NCBI GenBank assembly: GCA_045110675.1
Contig: JBGCGJ010000057.1
Span: forward strand, 1 to 59,823
Direction: 5' to 3'
Source: JBALVT01 sp045110675
GTDB taxonomy: Bacteria > Pseudomonadota > Gammaproteobacteria > Pseudomonadales > Halieaceae
DNA: 59,823 nucleotides
Part shown: positions 16,558-25,450 of the stretch, piece after piece
Layout of the letters: each line of letters starts with the position of its first letter
How positions within the stretch are numbered: position 1 is the stretch's first letter
Position numbers and translations under genes: made by a program
The notes under the pieces: generated by a model
What the model was told of the DNA's origin: nothing
The model's database searches: none
The model's input: the letters and a program-made list of their open reading frames with translations, nothing else

Positions 16558-17901
16558 TCAGTTCTGAGCCGATGCCACTTGCTTTTCAGTGGCAGAGAAC
16601 GGTTTCAATCCTCGACCTAGCACTATGGCACCCAAAATGGCGCCCGTGCAGCTAACGATCGACATCGAATAACCGACCATGAGATCGTCGTTAAAAATAA
16701 AGTCGGTGCACAGTGCCACTAAGGTGGTGCCTCCGGCGATACCAAAAATATTCATGGACAGAAAAAACAGCGCAGTGACTTGTGCACGCATTTGATTGGG
16801 AGCCATTAACTGCAAAGCTGCCGCCGATGTGGCGAGGGGAAAGCTGGCGAAAAACATAGCCAGCGCCAGAAGCGCGAGGCTGCCTGCGAATCCAGGAACC
16901 ATCGGAAACAGTGCGGCTGGAATAATAACGCCGATGCAACCGAACACCGCCGCTCGCATTGGGGCGTCCCGGTAACCTCGACGAGTCAGTACGTCGGTCA
17001 ACCAACCGCTGACGAGCACGCCCGCGCTATTGCCGATTAACACCACCAAACCCAGGTACAGTCCTACATCCTGTATGGGCATGCCATATTTGCGCAGAAA
17101 ATACGCTGGCGCCCAGTTCATCAATGCAAACAGAGACAGAGAAAAGACGCCGAAGCCCAAGTAGTGTGCGAAGAATGTGGATTTATGTTGACCAATGTAT
17201 GCCAGCACTTCCGAAAATTTGAATGCAGTACTCTCGTTGCTCACGCCCTTTCTTTCAGGGTCTTTGACCGTTATATAGAACAGGGCTGCGACTAATATTC
17301 CCGGTAGACCAACGATGATAAACGTCATCTGCCAGGGTTGTACGGTTCCCAGAAAAGGCCAGGTCTGCGGGCCCCATTGTTCTACAATTTGAATCGCGGT
17401 CCCGCCAATGATGAACGCGATACCGCCTCCCAGAAAGGCACCGCTGGAATACACAGCCAGGGCGAGTCCGAGTTTTGATTTGGGGAAGGAGTCCTTAATC
17501 ATCGAATAGGCTGCTGGTGAGAGTGCGGCTTCACCGACGCCCACCGCCATACGAGCCAGAAAAAGTTCCACAAAGCTCTTGGCAGCTCCGCAAGCGGCTG
17601 TAGCCAGACTCCAGACAAATATACCGACTGAGATGATGGCCGGTCGAGAACGGCTGTCTGCCAGGCGGGCGATGGGAATGCCTGCGATCGCGTACAGCAT
17701 CGCAAAAGCCAGACCGTGTAAAAGGCTGAACTGTGTATCTGAAATTTGCAGATCTGCGCGAATAGGTTCGATAAGCAAGGTGATGACCTGGCGATCGATG
17801 AAGGAAAAAATATAGGCCAGCATGCAAAGAGACACGATGTACCACGGATAGGCGAGTGAGCCGGATTCTTCTTCAGTGACGCTTGCTTGAGTGGGTTCCA
17901 T
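16558..17901 (-). CDS. MFS transporter (anion:cation symporter-like)
   Basis: Twelve-segment major facilitator permease of about 447 residues. The family A-motif is present in loop 2-3 as GIPIARLADSRSRPAII, and the protein starts IVSLCMLAYIFSFIDRQVITLLI, a form seen in organic-anion and Spinster-like permeases. The start is set at ATG 17901, because the longer frame would run into the aldehyde dehydrogenase gene and has no ribosome site; this leaves 2 bases between them. It likely imports or exports an organic acid of the pathway. It is one of two MFS genes in the array. Confidence 0.88.
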   Translation of the reverse strand: MEPTQASVTEEESGSLAYPWYIVSLCMLAYIFSFIDRQVITLLIEPIRADLQISDTQFSLLHGLAFAMLYAIAGIPIARLADSRSRPAIISVGIFVWSLATAACGAAKSFVELFLARMAVGVGEAALSPAAYSMIKDSFPKSKLGLALAVYSSGAFLGGGIAFIIGGTAIQIVEQWGPQTWPFLGTVQPWQMTFIIVGLPGILVAALFYITVKDPERKGVSNESTAFKFSEVLAYIGQHKSTFFAHYLGFGVFSLSLFALMNWAPAYFLRKYGMPIQDVGLYLGLVVLIGNSAGVLVSGWLTDVLTRRGYRDAPMRAAVFGCIGVIIPAALFPMVPGFAGSLALLALAMFFASFPLATSAAALQLMAPNQMRAQVTALFFLSMNIFGIAGGTTLVALCTDFIFNDDLMVGYSMSIVSCTGAILGAIVLGRGLKPFSATEKQVASAQN

Positions 17902-17903
17902 AC

Positions 17904-19346
17904 TTAGTGGTTCCTTAAAGTGTTGCCCATGCGAATGGTGATCCACTTCCACTCGGTTAAAATATCCAGGTCGGCTTCGGTGCCCTCGCGACCCGAACCA
18001 CTTAGACCTTGGCCACCAAAGGGAGGGCAGGGTTCGTCCTGGATAGTCGGGCGATTAATATGAACCGCGCCAGATTCTGCGCGATGGGCCATATCCAGGG
18101 CGGTATCAATATCGCGGGTGAAAATGGAAAAGCTCAGTCCGTAGACGGTGTCATTGGCCAGGTTCATCGCTTCGTCGATGGTATCGAACACATAGAGGGA
18201 TGTCACGGGGCCGAAGGTCTCATCTCGGCACACCTCCATTTCTTCAGTGACATCGGTGAGAATCGTCGGTTGACAGCGATTGCCTTCCCATTCGCCTCCG
18301 GCTAAAAATGTTGCGCCTTTGTCTTTTGCGTCACCCAGATGTCGGCGTACTCGTTCGCGCTGTCGCTCGCTAATAATGGGTCCTACAAAGGTCTCCCTAT
18401 TTCTCAGGTCGCCCATTCCAGCCTGGCCAGAAGCGGCTACAAATTTTGCGGTGAACGCCTCGGCAATTTCCCGTTGCAAATAGATACGACTGGAGGCCAT
18501 GCAGGCCTGACCCTGAAAGAAAAAGGTACCCAGAGATGCGGCTGCAACAGCTTCGTCCAGGTCGGCGTCGCGCAATACAATCATCGGACTTTTGCCGCCC
18601 AGTTCCAGGGTGACCGGTTTGAGGTCTTTGGCGGCCAACTCTGCAACATGTGTACCCACGCGTGGCGAACCACAAAAGGTAATGCTTTTTACTGTTTTGT
18701 GAGTTGTGAGCACATCACCGATAACAAAGGGATTACCCGTTACCACATTGAACAGTCCTGCCGGAACACCTGCTTCGTGTAAGGTCTGCGCAAAGCGCAA
18801 AGAAACATGTGAAGAAAATTCCGAGGGCATCAGCACCACCGCATTGCCGCAGGCCAGCGGCATGGCACCCTGTTTGCTGACTTTAAGCAGCGGCACGTTA
18901 AAAGGTGAAATCGCAGCGACGACACCCACCGGTTCTCTTATGGCCATACTGTAAACGTCGGGATAGTCCGAAGGGATAACATCGCCGCGAAGATTGCGGG
19001 GCACTCCGGCCGCTGCTCGAAGAGCGCTGATGCAGTAGCCTACCTCGAATTCTGCTTTGCTCAGCGGTGAGCCAACCTCGTCTACCAGAATATCCAGGTA
19101 CTCCTGAGCATCACGCTCCATCAAGGTAGCAGCTTTCATGAACCAAACTTCCCGGTCCTTCGCCAACAGATGCTTGTTGTCGACAAAGGCCTGGTGAGCA
19201 ACCTCGACCGCTGTGTTCATATCTTCAGCTGTGCCATCGGCGACTCGACAATAGATTGAATCGTCCATCGGGTTCAGGTCATCAAAGTACTTTCCCGATG
19301 AGGGTGCAACGTGCTCACCGCCGATCCAAAGTTGCATATCTTTCAT
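17904..19346 (-). CDS. NAD(P) aldehyde dehydrogenase (aromatic-aldehyde type)
   Basis: Aldehyde dehydrogenase superfamily, 480 aa. The general base Glu248 is in LELGGKSPMIV and the nucleophile Cys282 in FFQGQACMASSRI; SPFN near residues 147-150 contributes to cofactor and oxyanion positions. The GQACMASSR form is common in benzaldehyde, vanillin and salicylaldehyde dehydrogenases. The start is ATG 19346 with TTGAGGT 5-6 bases upstream. In this array it would oxidise an aromatic aldehyde released by the predicted retro-aldolase to the acid used by the dioxygenase or UbiD. Substrate assignment is inference. Confidence 0.92.
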   Translation of the reverse strand: MKDMQLWIGGEHVAPSSGKYFDDLNPMDDSIYCRVADGTAEDMNTAVEVAHQAFVDNKHLLAKDREVWFMKAATLMERDAQEYLDILVDEVGSPLSKAEFEVGYCISALRAAAGVPRNLRGDVIPSDYPDVYSMAIREPVGVVAAISPFNVPLLKVSKQGAMPLACGNAVVLMPSEFSSHVSLRFAQTLHEAGVPAGLFNVVTGNPFVIGDVLTTHKTVKSITFCGSPRVGTHVAELAAKDLKPVTLELGGKSPMIVLRDADLDEAVAAASLGTFFFQGQACMASSRIYLQREIAEAFTAKFVAASGQAGMGDLRNRETFVGPIISERQRERVRRHLGDAKDKGATFLAGGEWEGNRCQPTILTDVTEEMEVCRDETFGPVTSLYVFDTIDEAMNLANDTVYGLSFSIFTRDIDTALDMAHRAESGAVHINRPTIQDEPCPPFGGQGLSGSGREGTEADLDILTEWKWITIRMGNTLRNH

Positions 19347-19416
19347 GGTAGACCTCAAAGTTTATTGAGTGGGACGATTAGTTGATGGGTTTTGTAAGCA
19401 GTCTGCGATGGATTTT

Positions 19417-20784
19417 TTATAGCCCGCTAATATCAAAAGCAGATAAATCGACCTGATCCATAGATGCTCGCACGAATTTATCATCCCGTGGCAAGGTCAC
19501 GGTGGCATCAACTCCGAGTCGGGTCCACTTATCATCCTCGACCATGGGGTTCAGTCTGTGGCCGATGGCATCGGGAATCTGAAGTAGGTCGGTCTCGTAG
19601 CAACAGCGAGTTTGAACAGCCCAGTCGACATCGGCCGAATTGTAAATGTCGACATCTTCATCCACCACGGTAACCGTTTTCACAAAAGCCAAGGCCACAA
19701 AGGCCGCCATGATTGCATTGCGTTGACTGCCCTCATGGGTTTTCTTCATTTGTACCACCAGGTGGTAGGGCACGCTGCCATCGGCAAAATGCACCGCCGT
19801 AACCTCTGGCACCAGAGAATGAATTTTATCGAAAGCACCTGCCCCGGCGATAAGTCCGTAGGCGTTGCCTACCTCTGTACCCGAAAGAATGGAATTGAAA
19901 ACCGGTGTCTCTCGGCGGGTTAGGGCGGTCACCTCCATGACCCAGCGCAGCTCCTGCTCGGCGTAGTAACCTGTCACTTCCGCATAGGGGCCTTCAGATT
20001 CCCTTAAGTGCGGCAATATGCGACCTTCAATAACAAACTGTGCGTTGGCTATAGCCTCCACATCGACTGTCTGTGCTTTGATTAGTTCTACTGGAGAGCC
20101 GCGCATTTGGCTGACTATCCCCAACTCATCGGCGCCAATCGGCGCTGCCGAGGCTGGTACCGCGCCCGCCATTAAGACAGGGTAGTCCACGCCGTTGTTA
20201 ACCGTAATTTCCAGGGGCTCTCCTTTGGCTTCGGCTCGTTTGTAGTAGTCCATTACATGACCGAGTTCCTCCAGCAACAGTGTGAAACGGTTTTTCCCTG
20301 TCACCATCATGCGATGCACAGATAGGTTTCTTACCCCGGTATCTGGATCTTTGGCGATGACAACACTGGAGGTCAGGTAACGTCCACCATCTCCCACGGC
20401 GTGATGTGGTACGGGTAACTCATACAAATTGATATCGGTCTCTATCACTTCGTTGGCTGGCCCCGTTTCAAGAATGACGGGATCCATAGGGTTCTTTTGC
20501 CAGCTCCGAATTTCATCAGTGAGCACGAAAGGCAATTGAGCCCTGGGGCGGTCGAAAATCTTCGCCATGATATCCAGGTTCCAGTAAAGGCCGATGAGAA
20601 CCGGGTAGTTGCTGCCTTTTACCTTTTCGAACAGAACAACTTTATCGCCTTCGAACTGCTTGGCAATGGCTGCCAATTCCAGGTGAGGGTCCACCTCAGA
20701 TTTCACCCTGATTAATAACCGGTTTTGTTCGAGAAACTCAATGTAACCCTGTAAGTCTGTCAAGTTACGAGCGTTTAGGTCCAT
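19417..20784 (-). CDS. UbiD-family decarboxylase
   Basis: Prenylated-FMN-dependent (de)carboxylase of the UbiD superfamily, 455 aa. Family signatures visible: NLSVHRMMVTGKNR, with the Arg/His residues for prFMN and metal, and EGPYAEVTGYY, with the catalytic Glu. The start is ATG 20784 with GGAGAAG 4 bases upstream. Such enzymes remove or add a carboxyl group on aromatic or alpha,beta-unsaturated acids. No UbiX-like prenyltransferase is encoded in the window, so the cofactor must come from elsewhere in the genome. It lies between the aromatic-acid MFS and the aldehyde dehydrogenase, pointing to an aromatic carboxylate substrate. Confidence 0.92.
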   Translation of the reverse strand: MDLNARNLTDLQGYIEFLEQNRLLIRVKSEVDPHLELAAIAKQFEGDKVVLFEKVKGSNYPVLIGLYWNLDIMAKIFDRPRAQLPFVLTDEIRSWQKNPMDPVILETGPANEVIETDINLYELPVPHHAVGDGGRYLTSSVVIAKDPDTGVRNLSVHRMMVTGKNRFTLLLEELGHVMDYYKRAEAKGEPLEITVNNGVDYPVLMAGAVPASAAPIGADELGIVSQMRGSPVELIKAQTVDVEAIANAQFVIEGRILPHLRESEGPYAEVTGYYAEQELRWVMEVTALTRRETPVFNSILSGTEVGNAYGLIAGAGAFDKIHSLVPEVTAVHFADGSVPYHLVVQMKKTHEGSQRNAIMAAFVALAFVKTVTVVDEDVDIYNSADVDWAVQTRCCYETDLLQIPDAIGHRLNPMVEDDKWTRLGVDATVTLPRDDKFVRASMDQVDLSAFDISGL

Positions 20785-20907
20785 GTTCTTCTCCGCAAAA
20801 ATCGCTTCTATCAATTCATTAAAGCAGTTTGTTACAACAATCGATATACGAATACTGTAGCTTTATGCTGTTCAGGAGATCCATCTGCAATCTAGGACTG
20901 GGGCTTG

Positions 20908-22254
20908 TCAGCCATTCCTAACCGTGGGCTTCAGTGACTCGGCACGAAGTTGCCAAACCGCCATTGCACCGATAAAGAACGGTAGGGATAAAACCAAAAA
21001 GTAGTTGGGACGTTCCCAGCCCAAGCCAATCAGGATACCGGCGATAGAGGGTCCAATAATGGCGCCAACTCGACCCAAACCGATCGCCCAGCCGATGCCC
21101 GTCGCTCTTATCTCGGTGGGATACAAACGAGCTGCCACCGAATACAAGCCGATGAACCCCGCCTGAGCAAAGAAACCCATGGCAACGGCAACGAGCATCA
21201 GGATTGTTACATCATCCCCAAGCATGCCGAATGCAATCATTAAGACCCCGGCGAGAGTCATAAAGCCGGTAATCATGGGGCGCAAGCCCGCAGTGGCGGA
21301 GCGGTAACCCAGCCACAGGATGCCGACAAGACCACCGGCGTTAATCGACATGCCTACCCAGATGGCTTTCTCCAGGGAAATTCCCGCGTCGACAACGATT
21401 TTGGGGATCCAGCTCATTAAGAAATAAGTGCCGAACATGGCACTGAAGGTGGCGACCCACAGCAGTAAAGACCATGTGCGATAGCCTGAGCTGAACAAAA
21501 CTTTGACGCCACCGCCCTGGCTATTCGACTGAGCTTCGTCTGGCCACTCCCGAAGCGGGGGATGATTGTTGCCCAGTTTTTCAATAATGTTATTGGCTTG
21601 GGCTAGGCCGCCCTCGGGACGTTTGTTCAGTAAAAAAGCCAGAGATTCAGGCAGGGTGAAATAGACAAGTATGAACAGGGCCCCATTGAGTGCAGCGCCA
21701 ACGGCGAATACCGAGCGCCAGCCATAATCTTCTATCACCAGTGCTGAGAGCAGGCCGCCGAGGGTCGCGCCAATAGCGTAGGAACCCTGCACAATACAAA
21801 TCATAAAATTTCGTTTCGAATCGGGCGAGTATTCGGCGGTAGTGGCGGTGATACTTGCCAGCATGGCGCCAATCGCAAGGCCGGAGCAGAAACGATAAGA
21901 AAGCAGTGCGGTTATCGATTCCGCGGTGGCCGTCAAACCCATAGTGATCGTTAAGGTAATGAGGCTTAGCAAAATCATTTTGCGTCGGCCGATGTGGTCA
22001 CTCAGAGTTCCCAGGGTCATGGCTCCAATGGCCATACCAAAATAGCCGGCGCTGAATACAATGCCCAGAGCGCCAGAGGACAAACTCCACTCCGTCGAAA
22101 TAGCCGGCGCAGTGTAGGCAATCGCCAGTGCATCGAAGCCGTCAAATATATTGATTAGGGCGCATAGAGAGACCGCGATAATCTGAAATCGCGAGAACTT
22201 GTCTTTGTCGATGTAGTGTTCTGCATTATTCGCTGTAACAACTTCGTTGCTCAT
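20908..22254 (-). CDS. MFS aromatic acid:H+ symporter-like permease
   Basis: Twelve-segment permease of the aromatic acid:H+ symporter group (BenK/PcaK-like), 448 aa. Typical signs are the N-terminal FDGFDALAIAYTAP, with Asp residues inside helix 1, the loop 2-3 motif GTLSDHIGRRKMIL, and LYPTEIRATGIGWAIGLGRVGAI in the second half. It would import benzoate-like or hydroxybenzoate-like acids with protons. It sits downstream of the dioxygenase genes with a 170-bp gap, so it may have its own promoter or be read through. Confidence 0.9.
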   Translation of the reverse strand: MSNEVVTANNAEHYIDKDKFSRFQIIAVSLCALINIFDGFDALAIAYTAPAISTEWSLSSGALGIVFSAGYFGMAIGAMTLGTLSDHIGRRKMILLSLITLTITMGLTATAESITALLSYRFCSGLAIGAMLASITATTAEYSPDSKRNFMICIVQGSYAIGATLGGLLSALVIEDYGWRSVFAVGAALNGALFILVYFTLPESLAFLLNKRPEGGLAQANNIIEKLGNNHPPLREWPDEAQSNSQGGGVKVLFSSGYRTWSLLLWVATFSAMFGTYFLMSWIPKIVVDAGISLEKAIWVGMSINAGGLVGILWLGYRSATAGLRPMITGFMTLAGVLMIAFGMLGDDVTILMLVAVAMGFFAQAGFIGLYSVAARLYPTEIRATGIGWAIGLGRVGAIIGPSIAGILIGLGWERPNYFLVLSLPFFIGAMAVWQLRAESLKPTVRNG

Positions 22255-22424
22255 GAACGTTCCTGATTTTTATTGTTGTTTATAGTGTATCTTTCAGTTT
22301 AACGGAAATTCTCCAGCGTGCTCAGCGTAAGTCCACGATTGCCAATGTACCGCCCGACGGCCTGATCTGAGTCGAGCAAGACCTGTCGCTGGTTCAGTTC
22401 TAAGCGGAAACCTTTGTCCGGTGT

Positions 22425-22901
22425 TCAGATATAAATTAGCAGAGATTTGTGATTTGCGTCAGCGTTTACAAGATCAACTCGTTTCTGAAGAATTTTGAAA
22501 CTGTCTCCATCGCTCACCAACTGGTGTGTGTAACGACCTGCGTAGAGTGTTTGCTCGCGATAAAAAACCGCCGCTTGAAATTTTGAAGTCACGGTAATGA
22601 CTTTATCGTCGCTCTTTACATCGGAAATTTTGACTCGGGATATGATATGACTACAGCGCACCGGGTATTCCATGGAAGGTGCCAGACGGTGGCCAAAGTT
22701 GTTACAGCGAATTGCCATCAGGGTTTTGTTTTCGTAGAGGATGGATATTTCCCCGAGCGGATCGGTTTGGTCTGGGCCCATTGGCATCCAGTAGCAGCCG
22801 TCCTCAGAATACAGAGCCATCCATTCCTCTAGGTTGGTGGCATCGAGTAAGTCTGCCTCGGTGTTGAGAAAATCCTCTACGTCACGAATATCTACGCTCA
22901 T
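22425..22901 (-). CDS. aromatic-ring-hydroxylating dioxygenase, beta subunit
   Basis: Small structural subunit of a Rieske dioxygenase, 158 aa, NTF2-like cone fold. Family marks include DVEDFLNTEADLLD at the N-terminus, WMALYSEDGCYWMPM, and the end RVDLVNADANHKSLLIYI. Its start overlaps the alpha-subunit stop by 4 bases, so the two are translated together in equal amounts for an alpha3beta3 enzyme. It has no redox centre of its own. Confidence 0.92.
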   Translation of the reverse strand: MSVDIRDVEDFLNTEADLLDATNLEEWMALYSEDGCYWMPMGPDQTDPLGEISILYENKTLMAIRCNNFGHRLAPSMEYPVRCSHIISRVKISDVKSDDKVITVTSKFQAAVFYREQTLYAGRYTHQLVSDGDSFKILQKRVDLVNADANHKSLLIYI

Positions 22902-24211
22902 GCTGCGCTCTCCATTGTCATATACTCAAGCCAAGCTTGGTATTGATTGCGTATGCACAAATCGCTGGTGCCCGGAGCCTTTGTCAAGGTAGTGCCTTCA
23001 ACCGATTCGTCTTGGCCTAGGTAGCGATGTGCGTCCACCCAAGTGGCGGAGTTAGACTCCAGGCCGACCTGCATTCGCTCGTACACATCCCAGTCATCCG
23101 GACCTACCATGGATGCGGGAGAATTAATTAGTCGCGAGTAAGTGATGGTTCTGTGCAAAAGCTCCTCAGGCGCACCTTTGAGGCGAAAATGCCAGGATTG
23201 GATCAGGGTTTGGTTTACCGAGATGGGGCGTACTACCCGAATCACCTGCACCGCGTCTTTGATAGTAAACGAGGGATAGATGGTGGTGTTATGTCGATTC
23301 CTGGATAAAATCTCTTTGGCTTTGTCTTCGCCATGGCCCGCCACTAATGCATCGAAATAGCCGGGAACATCGGAGTAGCTTGAGTGGATACTCTTCTCGC
23401 CCCCCATGTAACTGTGACCATAGGGCATGGTAGTCACTCGCATGCTATCGAACAGTTCGTAGGCGGAGCCAAAGGGAGAAATAATCTCGGCCTCCGTGGG
23501 ATAGCTCGACCCCTCAGGTAAAGAGGACATCAATTTTTCTGTCGCTTTGCCAACCGAGGCGTGCGCCACCATCGGGTGCACCGCATCGTTGAGATTCTCG
23601 ACAAACATTTTCCAGTTGCAGTCGTGCAGATACGGTAAGCAGCTACCTACCAACTCGACTTCCCCTTCGGGGGAGCGGTCTACCATATTGTCGATAGTGG
23701 CAATCGTATCTTGTAAGAACTCTTTAAAGTCTGGCCCCTCCTGTGACAAGCAGGCGAACACGAAACCGCGATGGCTGTCGACTCTCGCCACCGCTTGCAT
23801 GCTAAATTGTGGGTCCTCGGGATCGAAGCCGGTGTTTTCGTAGCCGATTTTGTGGGGGGTTGTTTGCAGCTTGCCATCTAACTGATATGTCCAGCCGTGA
23901 TAGGGGCAGCGAAAGACACTGGCTTTTCCGCAGGGTTTTACCGCAACTTTGGCGCCCTTGTGACCGCAGCGATTGTACAACACATGGATGCCGTTGGCCT
24001 TGTCGCGCACCAGCACCACGGGCTCTTTGCCAATCGTCGTTGTAATGAACTCACCGGGTGCGGCAACTTGACTCTCGTGCCCTACATAAACCCAGCTCCG
24101 GCTCCAAATTCGCTCCATCTCCAGGTCAAACAATTCCGGATCGGTATACACGGAGCGGTGTACTCTCGCCTCTTCTACCAGTGCACTAATATCTGCATTG
24201 CTGTAAGTCAT
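22898..24211 (-). CDS. aromatic-ring-hydroxylating dioxygenase, Rieske alpha subunit
   Basis: Catalytic oxygenase subunit, 437 aa. The Rieske [2Fe-2S] ligands are Cys82-x-His84 and Cys102-x2-His105 (CPYHGW). The mononuclear iron site shows His212 and His217 in VENLNDAVHPMVAHAS, with Asp209 as the bridging residue to the neighbouring Rieske centre and a later Asp in GPDDWDVYERMQ. The size and alpha/beta pairing resemble benzoate, anthranilate and phenylpropionate dioxygenases. No ferredoxin or reductase gene accompanies it here, so electrons must come from a shared system. The gene is 46 bases after the SDR gene, which could act as the cis-diol dehydrogenase. Confidence 0.93.
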   Translation of the reverse strand: MTYSNADISALVEEARVHRSVYTDPELFDLEMERIWSRSWVYVGHESQVAAPGEFITTTIGKEPVVLVRDKANGIHVLYNRCGHKGAKVAVKPCGKASVFRCPYHGWTYQLDGKLQTTPHKIGYENTGFDPEDPQFSMQAVARVDSHRGFVFACLSQEGPDFKEFLQDTIATIDNMVDRSPEGEVELVGSCLPYLHDCNWKMFVENLNDAVHPMVAHASVGKATEKLMSSLPEGSSYPTEAEIISPFGSAYELFDSMRVTTMPYGHSYMGGEKSIHSSYSDVPGYFDALVAGHGEDKAKEILSRNRHNTTIYPSFTIKDAVQVIRVVRPISVNQTLIQSWHFRLKGAPEELLHRTITYSRLINSPASMVGPDDWDVYERMQVGLESNSATWVDAHRYLGQDESVEGTTLTKAPGTSDLCIRNQYQAWLEYMTMESAA

Positions 24212-24257
24212 TTTTCTGTTCTCCCGTTGCTTATCTTGGCGAGGGCCGGGCCCGAGC

Positions 24258-24986
24258 TTACAAGGTCAGAGACCCCAGGCTGGCACCTCCGCATACGAAT
24301 AAAGTCTGTCCGGTAATAAAGCCATTCTCTGGTGAAGCCAAAAATAAAGTAGCCCGGGCAACATCACCGGGCGATCCCACCCGTTTGACGGGAATGCTCT
24401 CGGCAATTTTTTGGATTTGTGGATCGTCTTCGGCAAACACCTTGTGAAACATTTCTGTGGCGGCGATAGGTCCTGGCGCAATGGCGTTTACCGTAATGCC
24501 GTGCTGGCCGAGTTCCAGTGCCCAGGTTCGCGTCATGGCGATCATCGCCGCTTTGGTGGCGGAGTAGCTGGTGCGGGTTTCCAGACCCAAAACCGCCCGA
24601 GTCGACATATTGATAATGCGACCGTATTTTTTTTCCTTCATGTTGGGTAGAAATGCCTGTACCAGAGTGATATCTGCCGCCAAATGAACCTGGCTTAGAT
24701 AATCGAGATCCTCGAGTTTGACGTTTTCAATTAAATCGGCGCGGATCAGTCCGGCGTTGTGTACTACTGTATCCACTGCGAAGCGGCTGGCCAGATCTTG
24801 CGCGAGCGCACAAGTTTTTTCCCGGTCGGCCAAGTCGATTTCAAAGTTATGTAAATCGGGGTGCTCGATTTCGGCGGGTCTGCGGGACAGGTTGAGTACA
24901 GTATAACCCTGGCCAAGAAATTGCACGCAGATCTCCAGCCCAATGCCCGTGCTGCCTCCGGTGACTACAACTGTGTGTTCGCTCAT
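24258..24986 (-). CDS. SDR-family oxidoreductase
   Basis: Classical short-chain dehydrogenase, 242 aa. The cofactor loop TGGSTGIG is at residues 10-17, HNAG at about 97-100, the catalytic Ser in NMSTRA, and Tyr-x3-Lys in YSATKAA. In context it may oxidise the cis-diol made by the dioxygenase to a catechol, or act as a 3-hydroxyacyl dehydrogenase for the CoA steps. The sequence does not decide between them. Its start overlaps the DUF35 gene stop by 4 bases. Confidence 0.9.
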   Translation of the reverse strand: MSEHTVVVTGGSTGIGLEICVQFLGQGYTVLNLSRRPAEIEHPDLHNFEIDLADREKTCALAQDLASRFAVDTVVHNAGLIRADLIENVKLEDLDYLSQVHLAADITLVQAFLPNMKEKKYGRIINMSTRAVLGLETRTSYSATKAAMIAMTRTWALELGQHGITVNAIAPGPIAATEMFHKVFAEDDPQIQKIAESIPVKRVGSPGDVARATLFLASPENGFITGQTLFVCGGASLGSLTL

Positions 24987-25450
24987 GATGTCTCCACTGG
25001 TTCTTTCATTATCAATGTTCTCCCGGTCTCGCTCGCTTGATCTAGCTCAATAGATTGTGCAATCGCAGTTAAAACTGCCTCCTCTGAGGCATCTGCGACA
25101 CTCAGCACCCAAACTCTGCATCCGGCATCGCAAACCTGTGGGTCGATATGGGCGAGTACGACGGGTCCGCAGTCTAATTTTACCGAGCCCATTAGCCAGG
25201 GTTTGCGAGCACTGAAGTACGGTTCCAGGCAATGGTGCAACTGGGAGCTTGCCTGAACCGTGCCGGCCGGGTCGACTTCACGCCAGGGCAAGTCGTCACT
25301 TAAGCATGACACGCAGACCTCGCGAGGCGGATATTGCACGGTTTTGCATTGCTGGCACTGCTGCAAGTGTAGGCTGTTAGGTGTGATTGCGCCCGTCATT
25401 GCCCGCCCCAGATGCGTTCGCTTTGTCGGAGGTTTTGATTCTTGGCTCAT
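24983..25450 (-). CDS. DUF35 OB-fold/zinc-ribbon partner protein
   Basis: A 155-aa protein of the DUF35 family: an N-terminal rubredoxin-like zinc ribbon (Cys35-x2-Cys38 in QQCQQC, and Cys48-x2-Cys51 in CVSC) followed by an OB-fold acyl-CoA-binding domain (VDPAGTVQASSQLHH). DUF35 proteins form obligate complexes with thiolase-fold partners; in steroid side-chain breakdown they complete the Ltp2 aldolase. It overlaps both neighbours by 4 bases, exactly between the thiolase-fold gene and the SDR, supporting a stoichiometric complex with the former. Confidence 0.88.
   Translation of the reverse strand: MSQESKPPTKRTHLGRAMTGAITPNSLHLQQCQQCKTVQYPPREVCVSCLSDDLPWREVDPAGTVQASSQLHHCLEPYFSARKPWLMGSVKLDCGPVVLAHIDPQVCDAGCRVWVLSVADASEEAVLTAIAQSIELDQASETGRTLIMKEPVETS

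Noticed and set aside
22425..24211. Firm naming of the Rieske pair as anthranilate or benzoate dioxygenase
   Set aside because: Size and pairing fit several subfamilies, no reductase is adjacent, and substrate-specific residues cannot be judged without an alignment. Left as a test, not a call.
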